Assembly (NCBI GenBank): GCA_037178975.1
Contig: JASJZH010000002.1
Span: 372,001-436,000, forward strand
Origin: Oscheius tipulae
Lineage: Eukaryota > Nematoda > Chromadorea > Rhabditida > Rhabditidae
Direction: 5' to 3'
DNA: 64,000 nucleotides
Shown: piece by piece, positions 24,001-35,147 of the stretch
Numbering within the stretch: position 1 is the stretch's first letter
Layout of the letters: each line of letters opens with the position of its first letter
Position numbers and translations under genes: made by a program
The notes under the pieces: generated by a model
What the model was told of the DNA's origin: nothing
Databases searched by the model: none
Seen by the model: only the letters and a program-made list of their open reading frames with translations

Positions 24001-26039
24001 GCGACTGATTTTGCTCCGACAAGTTTCGCCGGCTAGATATTCGGAGTCTCCAAAAAGAACTACAGGAAATTGTTCTGCTCCTAAAAATGAATCACTAACT
24101 TTTATGTTTACGGTGATTTAACCATCTTGTCCACATTTCTTGGGTATTCTGCAAGCACTGCAATGCTTTGCTGCCCACGTAATGCGAGAGCACATTTTGA
24201 GCTAAGGGCACGTTTAGGAAGCTTGCTTTTAAATACGGGTGAAATACACGAGACCAGTTCCACTTAATTTTTGTTTACTATATATTTTTGTATTTAAGAT
24301 TTATATAAATTTACAGAACCTTAGATGAGGAGGAAGAAGCCGAACTTGCCGGTATTTTTCGTGGCGAAGATGACGTCATCAGTCGGATTACTTCCATATC
24401 TCGAAGGTATTCAGCCTTGTCTTATTTAAAAACTACAGCTTAAGATCGAATCAAACGGAAGACCTGGCTGATTTTGATGACAATATCTCTACTATCGTCC
24501 TGGATCATTACTTGCCCTTATCGCGGAGTAGTAGTCAGTTTTTTCAATTGTTGATATTTAAAACATATCTGTCAAAGCGGTTCATTCATTAGTCAGAACT
24601 AACATGAGCCTCGAGTAAAAAGACCTCAACAGGGGGAGGACATCCTGCCCAAATGATGCATTCCATTAAAACGACCCCTACACACATGGGCTCTCCGATT
24701 ACTCGCACTCTTACGTCTACATCGTGAATCGCGTCTGCGCAAACTTCTTAATTTTCGTATAACTACTAACTTTTTTCTCATAAGAACTCTTGACCATGAT
24801 TTCCTTGTTAATAGAAACGCAATGTTAAACGGTAATTTTACTATCCCGGACTCGGAACATCAAAGAATTTTTGGCGCTTCCCATCTAAAATTCCATGATT
24901 TTGCATGAGTGCGCAAGTGGGGAAGAGGCAACCCAAAAACAGACCCCAAAATGGAAATGCGCTTGATCAAAAAACAATATGCTTTTAAAAGATGTCTCTT
25001 TAAATTGTAAAAGGGTTTTGAAGATATCAACTACGAGGAGGAGGATTCGCTCTCGTCAGACTTCGCGGCAAGTCTTATTTTGGAAAATACAGAGGCCGAG
25101 GAGGGAGAAGGTTGTGGAGAGCAGTTTGAAGTCGACGAAGAGGATCTAGAGAAAAGGTACGATTTACAATAGTACATTCCTGTCACTGCCAAAAAAACAG
25201 CCTTGTCCTAGAGCCTAATCAAATGAGACCCGCTCAATTCATCGGCCAAAGCATGCGTAAAATCTCATTTTCTAGCCAGCCTCCTGGACCAGGAGACCAG
25301 GCATTCTTCCCCTTAAAATTAACCAGTTTCTTAGAGCTAGTGTGGTCATATTTTAGGATTCACGCGCAGATCCCTTTCAAAAAATATTACTTCAGCAGCG
25401 GCAGAGCCTCGTCCACCGTCCAGACCGACCTTTCTCTACTGAACGTCGAGAACGAAGTCACAGAATATTTGACCAAACTCAATCGAGGAGTGCCTATCGG
25501 AGACGAGGTGAGCCAATTCTTTGGAGTGGAAGGTGAGACACCTCGACAGATAGTTAGCAAAAAACGGGGAATAATGAATTCTAGGTTATGCAATTTTTTC
25601 CCACAAACTATAGGGCAAATACAATTTTGCAAAACATTGTCATATAGAGATTAAAGGCAAAGCGCCACCGCATTGTCATGATTTTGAGATGATACGGATG
25701 TGAAGTTGATGAAGAACCTTAACTGTGAACGCATGCTGGTTGATATTTTCTGGTTTGTACATCTTCTAGCGACCGCTTCTTCTAAAGTGACCGCTATTAG
25801 AGTCACGCGAATAATTCACAAGTCCACGAGGCCACTACGAGCTCCTGCAGTCCGATAATTGTTCTAATCGCCTCTCTCCTGGGGGTCCCTAACTCTCTCC
25901 GAACGGCAGATACTTGGTTGCTGAAAAACTCCACCATAGAACCCTTATGTGTGTTTTCTCAGGAAATTTTTCTATTGGCTTAGTTGATCACTCGAACCCT
26001 TCCCCCGCAGGCATCGGATTCCACCGAAGAGCCTTCTAA
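21033..26039 (+). CDS. Large disordered protein of unknown function (13 exons)
   Basis: Exons 21033-21174, 21252-21320, 21519-21704, 22272-22350, 22738-22829, 23023-23178, 23439-23558, 23599-23695, 24317-24406, 24439-24530, 25024-25156, 25396-25532, 26011-26039 join in phase to 473 residues. Start chosen at MFGGNMAMVNDYIMF. The product is rich in Ser, Pro, Glu, Asp and Arg: basic patches (YPRRRRMSLLQTL, KKDKRNDSR, RRPYRRIRT), Ser-Pro runs (SSPPEQRTPPASPTKKSS), acidic runs (ESESDEDP, LDEEEEAELAGIF, YEEEDSLSSDF) and a more ordered C-terminal segment VENEVTEYLTKLNRGVPI. This suggests a phosphorylated scaffold or nuclear protein, but no domain was recognised. Exons 3, 10 and 11 and the last exon are the least certain. 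Introns carry two copies of the CGAGATGGTACGGGTG motif. Confidence 0.65.
22202..22218 (-). repeat. CGAGATGGTACGGGTG-family motif
   Basis: Plus strand reads CATCCGTATCATCTCGG; in intron 3 of the disordered-protein gene. Confidence 0.5.
25685..25700 (+). repeat. CGAGATGGTACGGGTG-family motif
   Basis: Plus strand reads TGAGATGATACGGATG; in the last intron of the disordered-protein gene. It shares the variant ATACGGATG with the copy at 22202. Confidence 0.5.
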
Positions 26040-27221
26040 TTGCCCAAATCGGAAAAATGATCAGCCTAGATGTGTCAGCCGTTTTTGGGGAGGATATGAT
26101 CACTAAGTTATTTTCATCCAACTCTCCGAAACTAGTTGCTCTTCCTAAATCTAGCCCATTTTTCATTAGACCCTTAAACAAACAAATAAATTCTACTACA
26201 ACCCAAAACAGTGGGCGTGCTCCTAAAGTTTTCAGTTTAAGACCTGCAACTCCCAGAAAAAAAATCTAGACTCAGTCTGTTAAACCTCGTTCATATGCTA
26301 ACCATCAGTCATCTGGCGGCTTCTTTCTCGTCTCGAATCTGCCCCTTTGCATTCATCACCGGGCGCCTTTCCCAAGATCAAATGGTGCTGCGGAGCACTT
26401 TTCTTGTCAAACTTTATGGCATATTTTCCGGCACTCATCTCTAAGTAAGCAGTATATCTTTCACACACGCGCACACAGAGATTTTCGGTTCCTGGTTAAC
26501 TTTTTCCAAAGAGTCCAAGTCCAATTTGCTCCTATTCACATAGAAGAGCAGTCGTCGGGTCCCTAGAAGTCTTCCCGAAAACGGACCACCCTATTTTTGT
26601 CATACAGCCTTTTTTAAATTCTACGTGCGCCGGAAAAGTTTTAGCTCTGCCCCAAAGTCCATTCCTTCTTCTTCCGAATTAATTGGGTTAGGGTCGAGAG
26701 ACAGCCACACCACCTTCTTCCACGACCTCTGAACCTCTATTCATCCTATTTTCAGCCTTGTGACTCTACTTTGGTTTAAAAACATCTATGGTTCCAAGTG
26801 GCTGTTTTAAAAAATTTAAGCTTATCACTAGATGCTAAGCTCTAGTTTTATAACCTAGAGACTTCAAGACTAAAGAATTTGGTTCGCAACAAAACAATAT
26901 CTTGTGTGTTTCAAAACAGGAAGTCTTTCTCCTCCGTCTTTTCATTCCTCCACTTTATTAATTTAGACCCGTTGGTGCCCTCGGGGGCCTTTATTACCCC
27001 CTGTCGCGCAATTCATTAGCTCCTCTTACGCGACAGCACAAACTCTTTTTTTCTCAAGAATTCATTTTTACTCGCTGTTGCTCACTGGAATAGGGAGAAA
27101 AAAAATTGAATTGGTAGTAATGGAAACCAATTGGATTTTCCGGTGTTGACTTCGAGTGAAAGCCTTTTTCTCCTTCTTGCATTTTTTTTTGTCTCCCGAG
27201 AACAAAGAACGGTTTTCAAGA
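26040..27221. other. Intergenic; no gene recognised
   Basis: Contains AATAAA at 26185-26190, a plausible poly(A) signal for the upstream gene. The remainder is AT- and C/T-rich with no supported open frame. Confidence 0.55.
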
Positions 27222-28731
27222 ATGACCAGCTTGGACGACACCTACGGTTGCGCCTTCTGGTGGAGGCAAAAGAAATTTGTCCGACCTGCTACAAGGGGTC
27301 TGTCTCCGCGAAGTCGCAGCTATGATGACTATGAGAATAGAGTGTGTTTATTAAGTTTAAGGTTAAGGGTCAAAATTAAGGTGCAGGTACAATCATTATT
27401 TTTTTCAGGGAATGAACTTCATCGCCAAGCACTTCTTCGAGTATCAGTCCTTTGTCAACTTGCCACACAAGGCTGTACAGCTGCATAAAGTTGTAAGTTT
27501 TTTTAAAGGACGTACTTCAATATTATGTTAAATTTCAGCCGCCACAACAAGCCGGAACCGATCCTTCGATGGGCTGGGCACCGAAAAATATGCACAGAGC
27601 TGGTAAAAACCAGCCGGCTCCAGCTTCAAGAGCCAATAAGATTCACAGGTCTGGTAGAATATTAAACTGTAAACGTTCAATTTTTCAGGGATCCTCGTCC
27701 ACAAGGAACTAAGCACGGAAGGGCTGGAAAACATGAACATCGAGAATGGGGTGACAAGCATGGAGGTTAGGGTATAGCCATTTATAAAGCGAATCAATTT
27801 ATAGAGCTTCGAGACGAAAAACCAGCTCCACATAAGGATGCCTGGACCAAGTTCCTGTCAAATGAAGAACCCGGTCAGAGACACGTTTTTGAATGCGAGT
27901 TCGAGGATCGTGTGCTACAGGTAACTTAAAATAGGTTTAATGAAATGAAACATTTTCAGACCGATGAAGAAACGTTACCTGAGAAGCTGTCAAGAGCGAA
28001 CCCAGACGACTTAGAGTTCCAAATGGCCTATAATGCAAGCAAGGTCAGTCTTTATCCTGATGTTCGTTTAATCTACCTTTTTCAGAATTCTACCGACGGC
28101 GACTGTGAACTCCTAACCATTCTGACCTACGCTCCCACGGTTCAGTTCGTTACAGCCACAGTGAAAAAGGCCAAGGCTCTTCCTCATAACATTTGTAGGT
28201 TAACAACTTTAGATTAAAATCTTTAACGTTTCCAGCTCCCTTTGCCCGAATAATGCTCTTCGACGGAAGACGTTTGATCGAGCAGAAACAAACGACTGTC
28301 AACCCGTCTGTAGGTCACAAATCTTCAATAGAGTCAGTTTAAAACTTATCTGTGTTGAAAATTTTTTTTTAGTACTTGTTCCAAGCCATCCTCTTCTTCG
28401 GTCTCATCCTCGCTGTCCTCTTCATCAGGAGACGCCTCCTTTTCTGAATCGTTTCTCTTCCATGTGACCCCCAACAAGTTGGATCGGTGTCATATTGTTA
28501 TCGAGGTACGTTGAAATATCATAAATGTTGGATGTGGTCAATCGAAGCTTATATTAAATTCCAAATAACAATTTACAGATGTTCGATCATGACTCTTCCG
28601 GTCAAGCTCACAGCGTCGGACACTGTGTCATTGGACGTCTCGGAGACGGTACCGGCCACGCTCACTGGATACAAATGTTGAAAAAACACGGTCTTCCTGT
28701 CTGCATGTGGCACAAGATTGGTCTCAATTAG
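27222..28731 (+). CDS. Synaptotagmin-like protein with one C-terminal C2 domain
   Basis: Exons 27222-27341, 27409-27492, 27539-27648, 27689-27765, 27805-27920, 27960-28043, 28086-28194, 28236-28309, 28386-28505, 28579-28731 give 348 residues. The first ~195 residues are unrecognised and partly basic (KHGRAGKHEHREWGDKHGG). From about residue 203 a C2B-type fold is visible: ELLTILTYAPTVQFVTATV, KAKALP, FARIMLFDG, SESFLFHVTPNKL, VIEMFDHDSSG, HWIQMLKKHGLPVCMWHKIG; the final HW...WHK signature is typical of synaptotagmin C2B. The DPYVK Asp of the first calcium loop is replaced (SPFARIM), so calcium binding is doubtful. No N-terminal membrane segment is seen in this model. AATAAA at 28916-28921. 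Family call is firm; the exact paralogue is not. Confidence 0.8.
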
Positions 28732-29051
28732 TTACTTCTGATCTCTCTCCCTTTAAGCATTGCCAAAACTCTTGGAAAAAGTTCGCTTAGTCGTTTGGTG
28801 TGTCCTATAAAACCGGTGCTACCATCCTCGCTACTAAATGTAGAACCCTAATTTATATTGTTCTTTTACGGAGAAGACTGTATTTACACGGTGTGAACAC
28901 GGGAATTGCAAAGGAAATAAAAATTTCTTAGATTTTCAAACCTTTATTACCAAAAAAAAAGTGGAAAGACCGGTGACAATGATATAGCTCTGTAATTTTC
29001 TGTGTTATCAAAAAGAGTTATTGCTCTGAGGTGGAAGACTCCAAATTGGTA
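28732..29051. other. Intergenic between tail-to-tail genes
   Basis: Carries the C2 gene poly(A) signal AATAAA at 28916-28921 and separates two convergent genes by about 320 bases. Nothing else seen. Confidence 0.6.
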
Positions 29052-29536
29052 TCATAACAGGTAAAATCCAATTAAAAAGAGTACAAACGTGGGGAAGATA
29101 ACCGCACCTCTGTTGCAGAAATCCCCATCCCTGCAGTAGCATATCGTCGTCTCAATACCGAGCACAATCTCCGTCTTGCAGTAGCTCTTGTGCTTCATGT
29201 GTGGCTCGTAGATATCTGTAGTCACGGAGCGTCTGAAAGGTTTCGACGTTTAAAAAACTGTCCTACGGTAATGTACTTACGTCATGTTTTCACAGCCCTT
29301 AGCAATATATCGCTCGTGATGATGGTCGTTAGCTGAGGTCTTAACGCACACATCACCGTAACAGTAGCCAGTTCGACAATCTTTCGGCGAATAGCAGAGA
29401 AAACACCGTAATTTTGGAGCTGAAACTTGGATTATGCGCAGTATAAAATCTTACTGTGTCTAGAATAATCTTTGGCTGCGGAGACGATAGCTGTGAACAA
29501 TAGCAGAAAAAAAGGAAGAGCTAGGCTATTCTTCAT
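29052..29536 (-). CDS. Ly6/uPAR (three-finger) GPI-anchored-type protein
   Basis: Exons 29536-29455, 29419-29281, 29232-29052 (minus) give 133 residues. The signal peptide is MKNSLALPFFLLLFTAIVSA. The mature part starts LRCFLCYSP and carries the Ly6-type cysteine series (CFLC, CRTGYCYGDVC, GCENM, SYCKT, TICYC) ending in the family's closing CYCRDGDFCN, followed by a hydrophobic tail IFPTFVLFLIGFYLL suited to GPI-anchor addition. Such proteins sit on the cell surface; in nematodes some modulate acetylcholine receptors, but no specific partner can be inferred. Introns are 35 and 48 bases. Family assignment is confident. Confidence 0.83.
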
Positions 29537-30196
29537 CACATGCCTGAAGATTGAAGAGAGTTATGGAAGTTTAAGTAACAGGAGCAAGAAAAAAGAAAAC
29601 TGCAGCGACACTGACCGAAGGTTATCTTGAGCTCACGCCGAGGTAGTATGAGCGCGAGACAGCGACAGAATTTTAAGGTTTTAGCATTTTAACCTGGACA
29701 CAAAGTATAGAGAATGGATTTTCAGCCGAATTCTGCACTCCCAAACGGGAGCAGTCAAAAGGCCGGGGGATTCATTCAACCGTGTTCAACTTTACAGCCC
29801 CCGAGAGGTGAGAGAGCTTAGGGCCGAGAGCACGACACCACCTGGCCAGGTGATTTGCGTGAAAAATTATGTCAGAATTTAATGTGGCGAATACACACAC
29901 TGGAGCTATATTGGGGGCATGGAGAAGAGAGTCCGGATCCAGTGTGAAACTTGAGAGCACGCTAGAAGTTTCAAAAACACGAGCCGGAAAAAGGTTTTTG
30001 GCTCTAGTGAAAATCTAAACCGCAGGGCTATTGAGTGAGCAAACAAAGTCTAGAAAGTATATGAGAGTTTTGCGAATTGTTCGGGTTATGTTCGTTTGCG
30101 AAATCATAAAAGATTGCACCTAAATAATGCTGCCACAATACGTATTAAGAAGATGGTAGAAGGAGTAACTGGTTCAAGAAGAAAACGGGCCAGGGA

Positions 30197-30266
30197 GGGA
30201 CAACAGCTCAGTGGCAGAGCAGTGGAATTCCAATGAATGGTCCCGAGATTGAGTCCTGGTTGACCC
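30197..30266 (+). pseudogene. tRNA-like relic (Gly TCC-like position)
   Basis: A 70-base segment folds partly as a tRNA: acceptor arms GGGACAA/TTGACCC pair at 6 of 7 positions and the D arm GCTCAGTGGCAGAGC pairs perfectly, giving a good A box. The loop ATTCCAA would place TCC at the anticodon. However, the anticodon stem does not pair and the T loop is ATTGAGT rather than TTCGANT, so it is probably a pseudogene or SINE head. Confidence 0.5.
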
Positions 30267-31756
30267 AAAGTTTTATCCAAAGATGACAAGCACGTAGGAT
30301 TGTAAAGCCAAACTGGACCCCGTTTTAAGTAAAAGTCTCCTGTGAGTAACCGGATCAGAAAAGGACTGAAAGTTCTAATTTCAAACTGTCGCTTACACTA
30401 GCATCAATATAATTTGGGCATAAAACAAGTTTTAAGACGATGTGTTGAACCGCAAGAGTAGTCTTCTTCTAATCGTTTCCATGGAAAAACGAAGCCAATT
30501 CACGGATGACCAGAAAAGGAGAAGCGAGGAGAGATGAAGAGGGATCAATCTGTAAAAGAGGAAGACTAACTCCTCCCCTCATCCTCTCCTCTCCTCGCTC
30601 AAATCAGAAATTGAAAGAGAAGCTCTAATCTCGGATAATTGGTTTCTAGATGGAGTTTTATCGGGCCGAGAAGGGGGATGAGTATAAAGTGTTTCTTCAG
30701 TCTGGATAGTTTTGAAAGTGAGAAAAATGGTAGTGGAAATTTGGGAAGTCTACCTAGAACATGCATTCAACAGGTGTAATATGTTGTGATTAGACAAGGC
30801 GAGAAACAGCTGCTATCCAAGGAGCAATAGTTAGGAAGACGGGAGCCACTAACACCTCTTGAGAAGCCGCAAGTGTTCTCGAGATTCAGGCATGCCTCTA
30901 TCTCTGTTTCTATTTCTATCTTTGCCTCTGTCTCTGTCAGTCAATCTGCCAAATCTCTTTCCAAATTTCGATGCAGAGATTAATGCGTTTAGGTGGTCCC
31001 CGCAAAAGGTCAACTCCTAGGTTTTTGGACCGGAAATGTCCATGTTGGAGCCAGTCACTCTCACATATTTGTCAGAACCTCGAGTCCACTGGGAAACGTC
31101 GAAGGAAAAAATTGAAACCAGTGTCATCAATAAGGCCAGAAGTTGCAAGTGGAGCAGGCAGAGAGTCATAACGGCCCTTTGGGACCGTTTTGACGCGGAT
31201 TGAAGGGCCAACCAAGGGCATTGGGGTAGGAGCGAACTACTACGCTATTCATAACCTTTAGAACAGGCTGGGCAGGAACGAACAAGGCGCTAATGGTTTG
31301 AGGGGGAGCGATTTTTTTGTTAGGGGAAACTTGAGACAGAGAGACAGAAAGACAGAGAGGCATAGGTATGTCGTTCCTAATTGTCAAAGCTCTTTCCCTC
31401 AATCAATTGGGACACAGTATATGTTAGAACACGGATGACGAAGCACGAATTAGCTACATTAGGCCTCCCTGCCGTCCGACATACCGAGGGGCTTCCGGTG
31501 CTCCCCGTATTAGGAATGAAGCCAGTCAAATGAGCTAGAGGGCAATATAGCAAAGGATACGATTTGTTCCTATAACCAGTTGCCGACGGCAGCTTCGCAG
31601 CCCTTTAGTCTTGGCTTAAAGTTGATCGCAGGCGGTTGCGCCGCTTCCCCAGTAGCTGAAGCTTCCTTTTACAGCTGTCTTGTCCCCTTGTCTCTTGACA
31701 TGAAATGACTCGTCAGCTGTTTTGGGTATTAGTGCTGACAAGCAATTCTGCAGACA

Positions 31757-31800
31757 CCATGACGGACGGACGGACACCACTGCGCTATAAAAAGAAAGAT
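31757..31800. repeat. ACGGACGG dispersed element
   Basis: ATGACGGACGGACGGACACC then ACTGCGCTATAAAAAGA resembles the elements at 54981-55050 and 55350-55428. Confidence 0.55.
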
Positions 31801-32434
31801 ACTTGTGAATTTACTTCACAAGCAGGTTGAATGAGCATTCAAGGCTTAGAGAGGTCTAAAGCCATGAGGAGCTCAAATTTCAACAGTGAACATGCATTCT
31901 GGCTGCTTAGATGTCCGCGTGAGCTGCGGGAGAGCGGAAAAGAGCCGAATTGGAAATGAGAGATGCTTTGTTTCCGGTAGAGTGGAAGTTAAACCAGGAG
32001 ACAAAGAGACAGAGAAACAGAGACACAGAGTTTTGTGTCTATTTGTTTAGAAAATAGGAATTAGAGAGGTGGCGCCAACTTGAAGTTTCTGTAAACTTTA
32101 CAAATGAAAAAAAAACCAGAAACATTTCGAAATACCGCTGTGTGATAATGGCTCATTGGTCCAAGACCGACGAGGTGTTGGGAGCAAATATCCGGGGCTG
32201 TCAAAGCTAGCTCCCCCGATTATGATGGATTCGGCACTGACTAATAGGCTAATATCACGATAATCCAATATTTTTGCTTGGGATAAACAAAAAGAGGAGA
32301 GCGGGGGTTGTCTCCTCTCCATCAGAGCTGTGAGACAAGCGCTCTCCAGAACAAAAAGTAGCTCCCCTGGGGATGAAGGGGTGCGCCCATTACCCTCTGG
32401 CCTCGTGAAACATGACACATGTGTCTGATAAGAA

Positions 32435-32545
32435 GGTTGAATGTCTCTCTGTCTCTGTCCCTATTTGTCTCTGTCTCTTTGTGCCTATGACTATCTGTCT
32501 CTTTGTCCCTCTGTTTCTATGCCTCTCATTTTCTGTCTCTCTGAA
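32435..32545 (+). repeat. TCTCTGTC microsatellite
   Basis: Imperfect TCTCTGTCTCTGTCCC-type tract, intergenic. Confidence 0.8.
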
Positions 32546-33337
32546 CCAATAGTGGTCATCCCTCCAAGTTTGGAGCTTGTCCTCTCCCTAATTGTGCCCA
32601 GAGGGAAACATCAACTCTTTACCAAAAGTAAGACAATTTGAACAGGAGAATACGGGTGCGGAAGGGGTCCGAACCCCGAAGGGTTTCCATAGAAATTTTA
32701 CGGCGGAATAATTAGAAAAACCGGGATGGTGAAAGGTCTACGTACCACTGGAAATGTACAAGAAGACTCCCGAAAAAAACGGACTGATTTTTAACTGAGC
32801 CACCAAAAGTCAGGTGTGGTGGTGAGAATGAACGAGTGTGTATGCTCTTGGGGCTATGCTTTTGCTTGACAGCCGCGTTCAATTAGACGGGCACAATTGG
32901 GCAACAGCGAGACCCCAAAACAAGACTGGCCAGAATACTTTTTCTCGTGGTTTTTGGCCAAGGTTGAGAGCAAAATTCATTATATTTCCACTGTTGCCAA
33001 GCGCAACAAATTAATCTACGTCGGCAGTGGAAATCCATGTCAAGTTCTTGGGAGGAAGGCAATCATCGCGGCCGGCTGACTTCCAAAGGAAGACATTTGT
33101 CCCCCCTTCCCTTCTTTATGACGTCCTAGGCTTGTACGGGAATTGGAGAGGAGGACTTGATCTTCGTTGGATGGACCATGACTGTCACTGTGTCTCCTAT
33201 GGAGCCACGACGTTTGAGATGGAAGAACTTGTGAAGAGTACGGGACATGTGGCGACGGAGCTGAAATACTCATTGTCTGTCCCTATATCTCTCTCTCATT
33301 ATGTTTCTCTAACTGTTCTAATGCAGAATCGGAAATC

Positions 33338-34649
33338 TTAAAAATATCGGGGGTCTTTATTTATAATATGTTGAAGCGAGAGGATACCATATATCTATAG
33401 ACTTAGTGCCGCTACACCACCCCTGACGCACAGCTTAGCCCCTCTCTGTCTGTCGGTCTCTCTGTCTCTCAACCACAAACCTTGTCGTTAGTAAGCAAAA
33501 AGACATAAGCATGGGAAGTTAGTGAAAGATTACTTGCCAGAATTGGAACAAGACCAATGTAGGACTGGAAACTGAAATTCTGGTTTATTACCTTGAATTT
33601 ATTGAAACGCACAATGCCTGGAGGTTACCCAAAAAGAAGAAGCAGAGAGTTCCGAGCCAGGATAAGACACAAACGAAAAGGTATTGAAAGACCTGAACTT
33701 TTAGCTGTACTCACTGAACTTTGATAAACTTACGAGAGACAGCTCCTTCCAAACTTTGATATTGTCCATTTTTGAATGAAGGACTCTTAGTCGAATGAAG
33801 ACGGCCGAGTAGCAAATCATCATTACCACAGGACAGGCGTAAGCTGAAACTTTTTTTTTCTACATATTTCTCTGGTTCTAACTTACAGATTATTTTGTGT
33901 AGCATAAGAAAAATCTCTCCAGGACCTTGGGCATCGAAATACATGTACAGTTCTACGGAATTGAATCTTTTTCGGCAATTAAAAAACCATTCGACTACTG
34001 TCAGGAAACTGACAAAAAACCAGATGGTGATAGTGATGTGGGCCTGGAAATGTGATGTGTCTCTGTCTGTCTGTCGCTGTCCCTCACCATGTATCTCTGT
34101 ATCCTCTTTGCCCAGCTCTCCGAATAAAAGACCAACACTCTCTCAATAGAGAGATGAGTAAGGCTCAGCTGATACGTATAATAGCCAATTGTATCGGGAG
34201 TGGCCAACAGATTCAGCCATAATGGGGAAAAATATGAGCAATCCGCAAAGGCACATGGTAAATAAACTAGAAAGTTGGGTAGGAGGAAGACATAGCTGGC
34301 TAGGACCAGGGACATTATAGCTCTGAAAGCTGTAGAATTCTATTTCCGGGAGTATTTACTCACCTTTTATTGGTCACAAGCTTTGAGTGGATTATTACGA
34401 AGTTGAGAAAGAGACCATTTAGAGATAGGATGAGTACTATGGAGCCTTGTAGGTATCTGAAAGTTGAGAGTGACAGAGACAGTGTCAGAGATAATGATAC
34501 AGACAGTGACAGGGGGTGATAGTTAGAGACAGAGACGGTGAGAGTGACAGAGAGAGTTAGACAGTGTGACACAGTGAGACAGTAATAGAGGCGACGGTGA
34601 CAAAGACCGTGACTCACCGGTCATCCAAAATAGTCAAAGTGTAGTTCAT
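33338..34649 (-). CDS. Seven-transmembrane serpentine receptor
   Basis: Exons 34649-34618, 34456-34364, 34322-34088, 34043-33887, 33843-33734, 33704-33592, 33571-33481, 33394-33338 (minus) join in phase to 295 residues. Hydrophobic helices: GSIVLILSLNGLFLNFVII, MSLVLASYVFLLPNFLVYL, YQLSLTHLSIERVLVFY (TM3 with an ER motif, as in rhodopsin-like nematode receptors), ITIWFFVSFLTVVEWFF, YACPVVMMICYSAVFI, FQYLFVCVLSWLGTLCFFFL and YIGLVPILASNLSLTSHAYVF. Cytoplasmic loops are basic (SKLVTNKR, RLRVLHSKMDN). Likely a chemosensory or peptide receptor; the sub-family was not resolved (Srx/Srsx-like). The last short exon is the least certain. Introns carry TGTCTC/GACAGA repeats right after the donors at 34617 and 34087. 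Confidence 0.75.
34036..34115 (+). repeat. TGTCTCTGTC microsatellite in receptor intron
   Basis: Fills most of the intron between 34087 and 34044; read on the gene strand it starts GTGAGGGACAGCGACAGAC. Confidence 0.75.
34460..34617 (-). repeat. GACAGTGA/CACTGTC microsatellite in receptor intron
   Basis: The first receptor intron is almost entirely imperfect GTGACAGAGACAGTG units on the plus strand; on the gene strand the intron opens GTGAGTCACGGTCTTTGTC. Confidence 0.8.
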
Positions 34650-35147
34650 CCAGTAGTCTGGGAATGACAGTAGCAAACTAAAACTGACAACAGTTTGAGA
34701 GGCAGTACACAAAGAGGAACCTCTGCGGAGGAATAAACAAATCTACTCGGAGTAAATTATTGCATCGCCTAATAGACAATTTCCAGGTGGAAAGAGCGGT
34801 AAAATGGTGGGAAATGTGTCAAACGAATAGTGGAAGAATTAGATGTGTCTCACCCCTACCATCTCACGCGACTGAACCGGAAACCGTAGAAGGAGAAAAA
34901 AATAAAACCAGGAAGAGGAAAAAAGCAGTCGTTTACCCCCACGTGTCATATTCATATCTTTTCTCCACCTCCTCCCGCCTTACGTCGGGAGGAAATTCCT
35001 GAATTGGCCGTAAATTGGCTGTGTCGGGGAAGTTGTGAATGCAGAAATTATCGTCCCTTGATGGCAATCACTTTTTGTGCTTTATTACCCGTCTCCTACA
35101 ACCAAACAGTCTAATAATCAACAATTCTGCTCGAATTTGCCACCATT
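34650..35147. other. Intergenic; one dispersed motif copy
   Basis: Carries a CGAGATGGTACGGGTG-family copy at 34851-34867. No gene seen. Confidence 0.55.
34851..34867 (-). repeat. CGAGATGGTACGGGTG-family motif
   Basis: Plus strand reads CACCCCTACCATCTCAC, preceded by GTCT; intergenic. Confidence 0.5.

Larger units (their letters stand above)
29537..33337. other. Gene-poor region
   Basis: Contains a tRNA-like relic at 30197-30266, TCTC tracts near 30895-30940 and 32435-32540, a GAGACAGA tract near 32000-32030, and an ACGGACGGACG repeat at 31757-31790. Short open frames such as 30971-31171 and 32897-33341 have no recognisable domain or splice structure. Confidence 0.5.
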
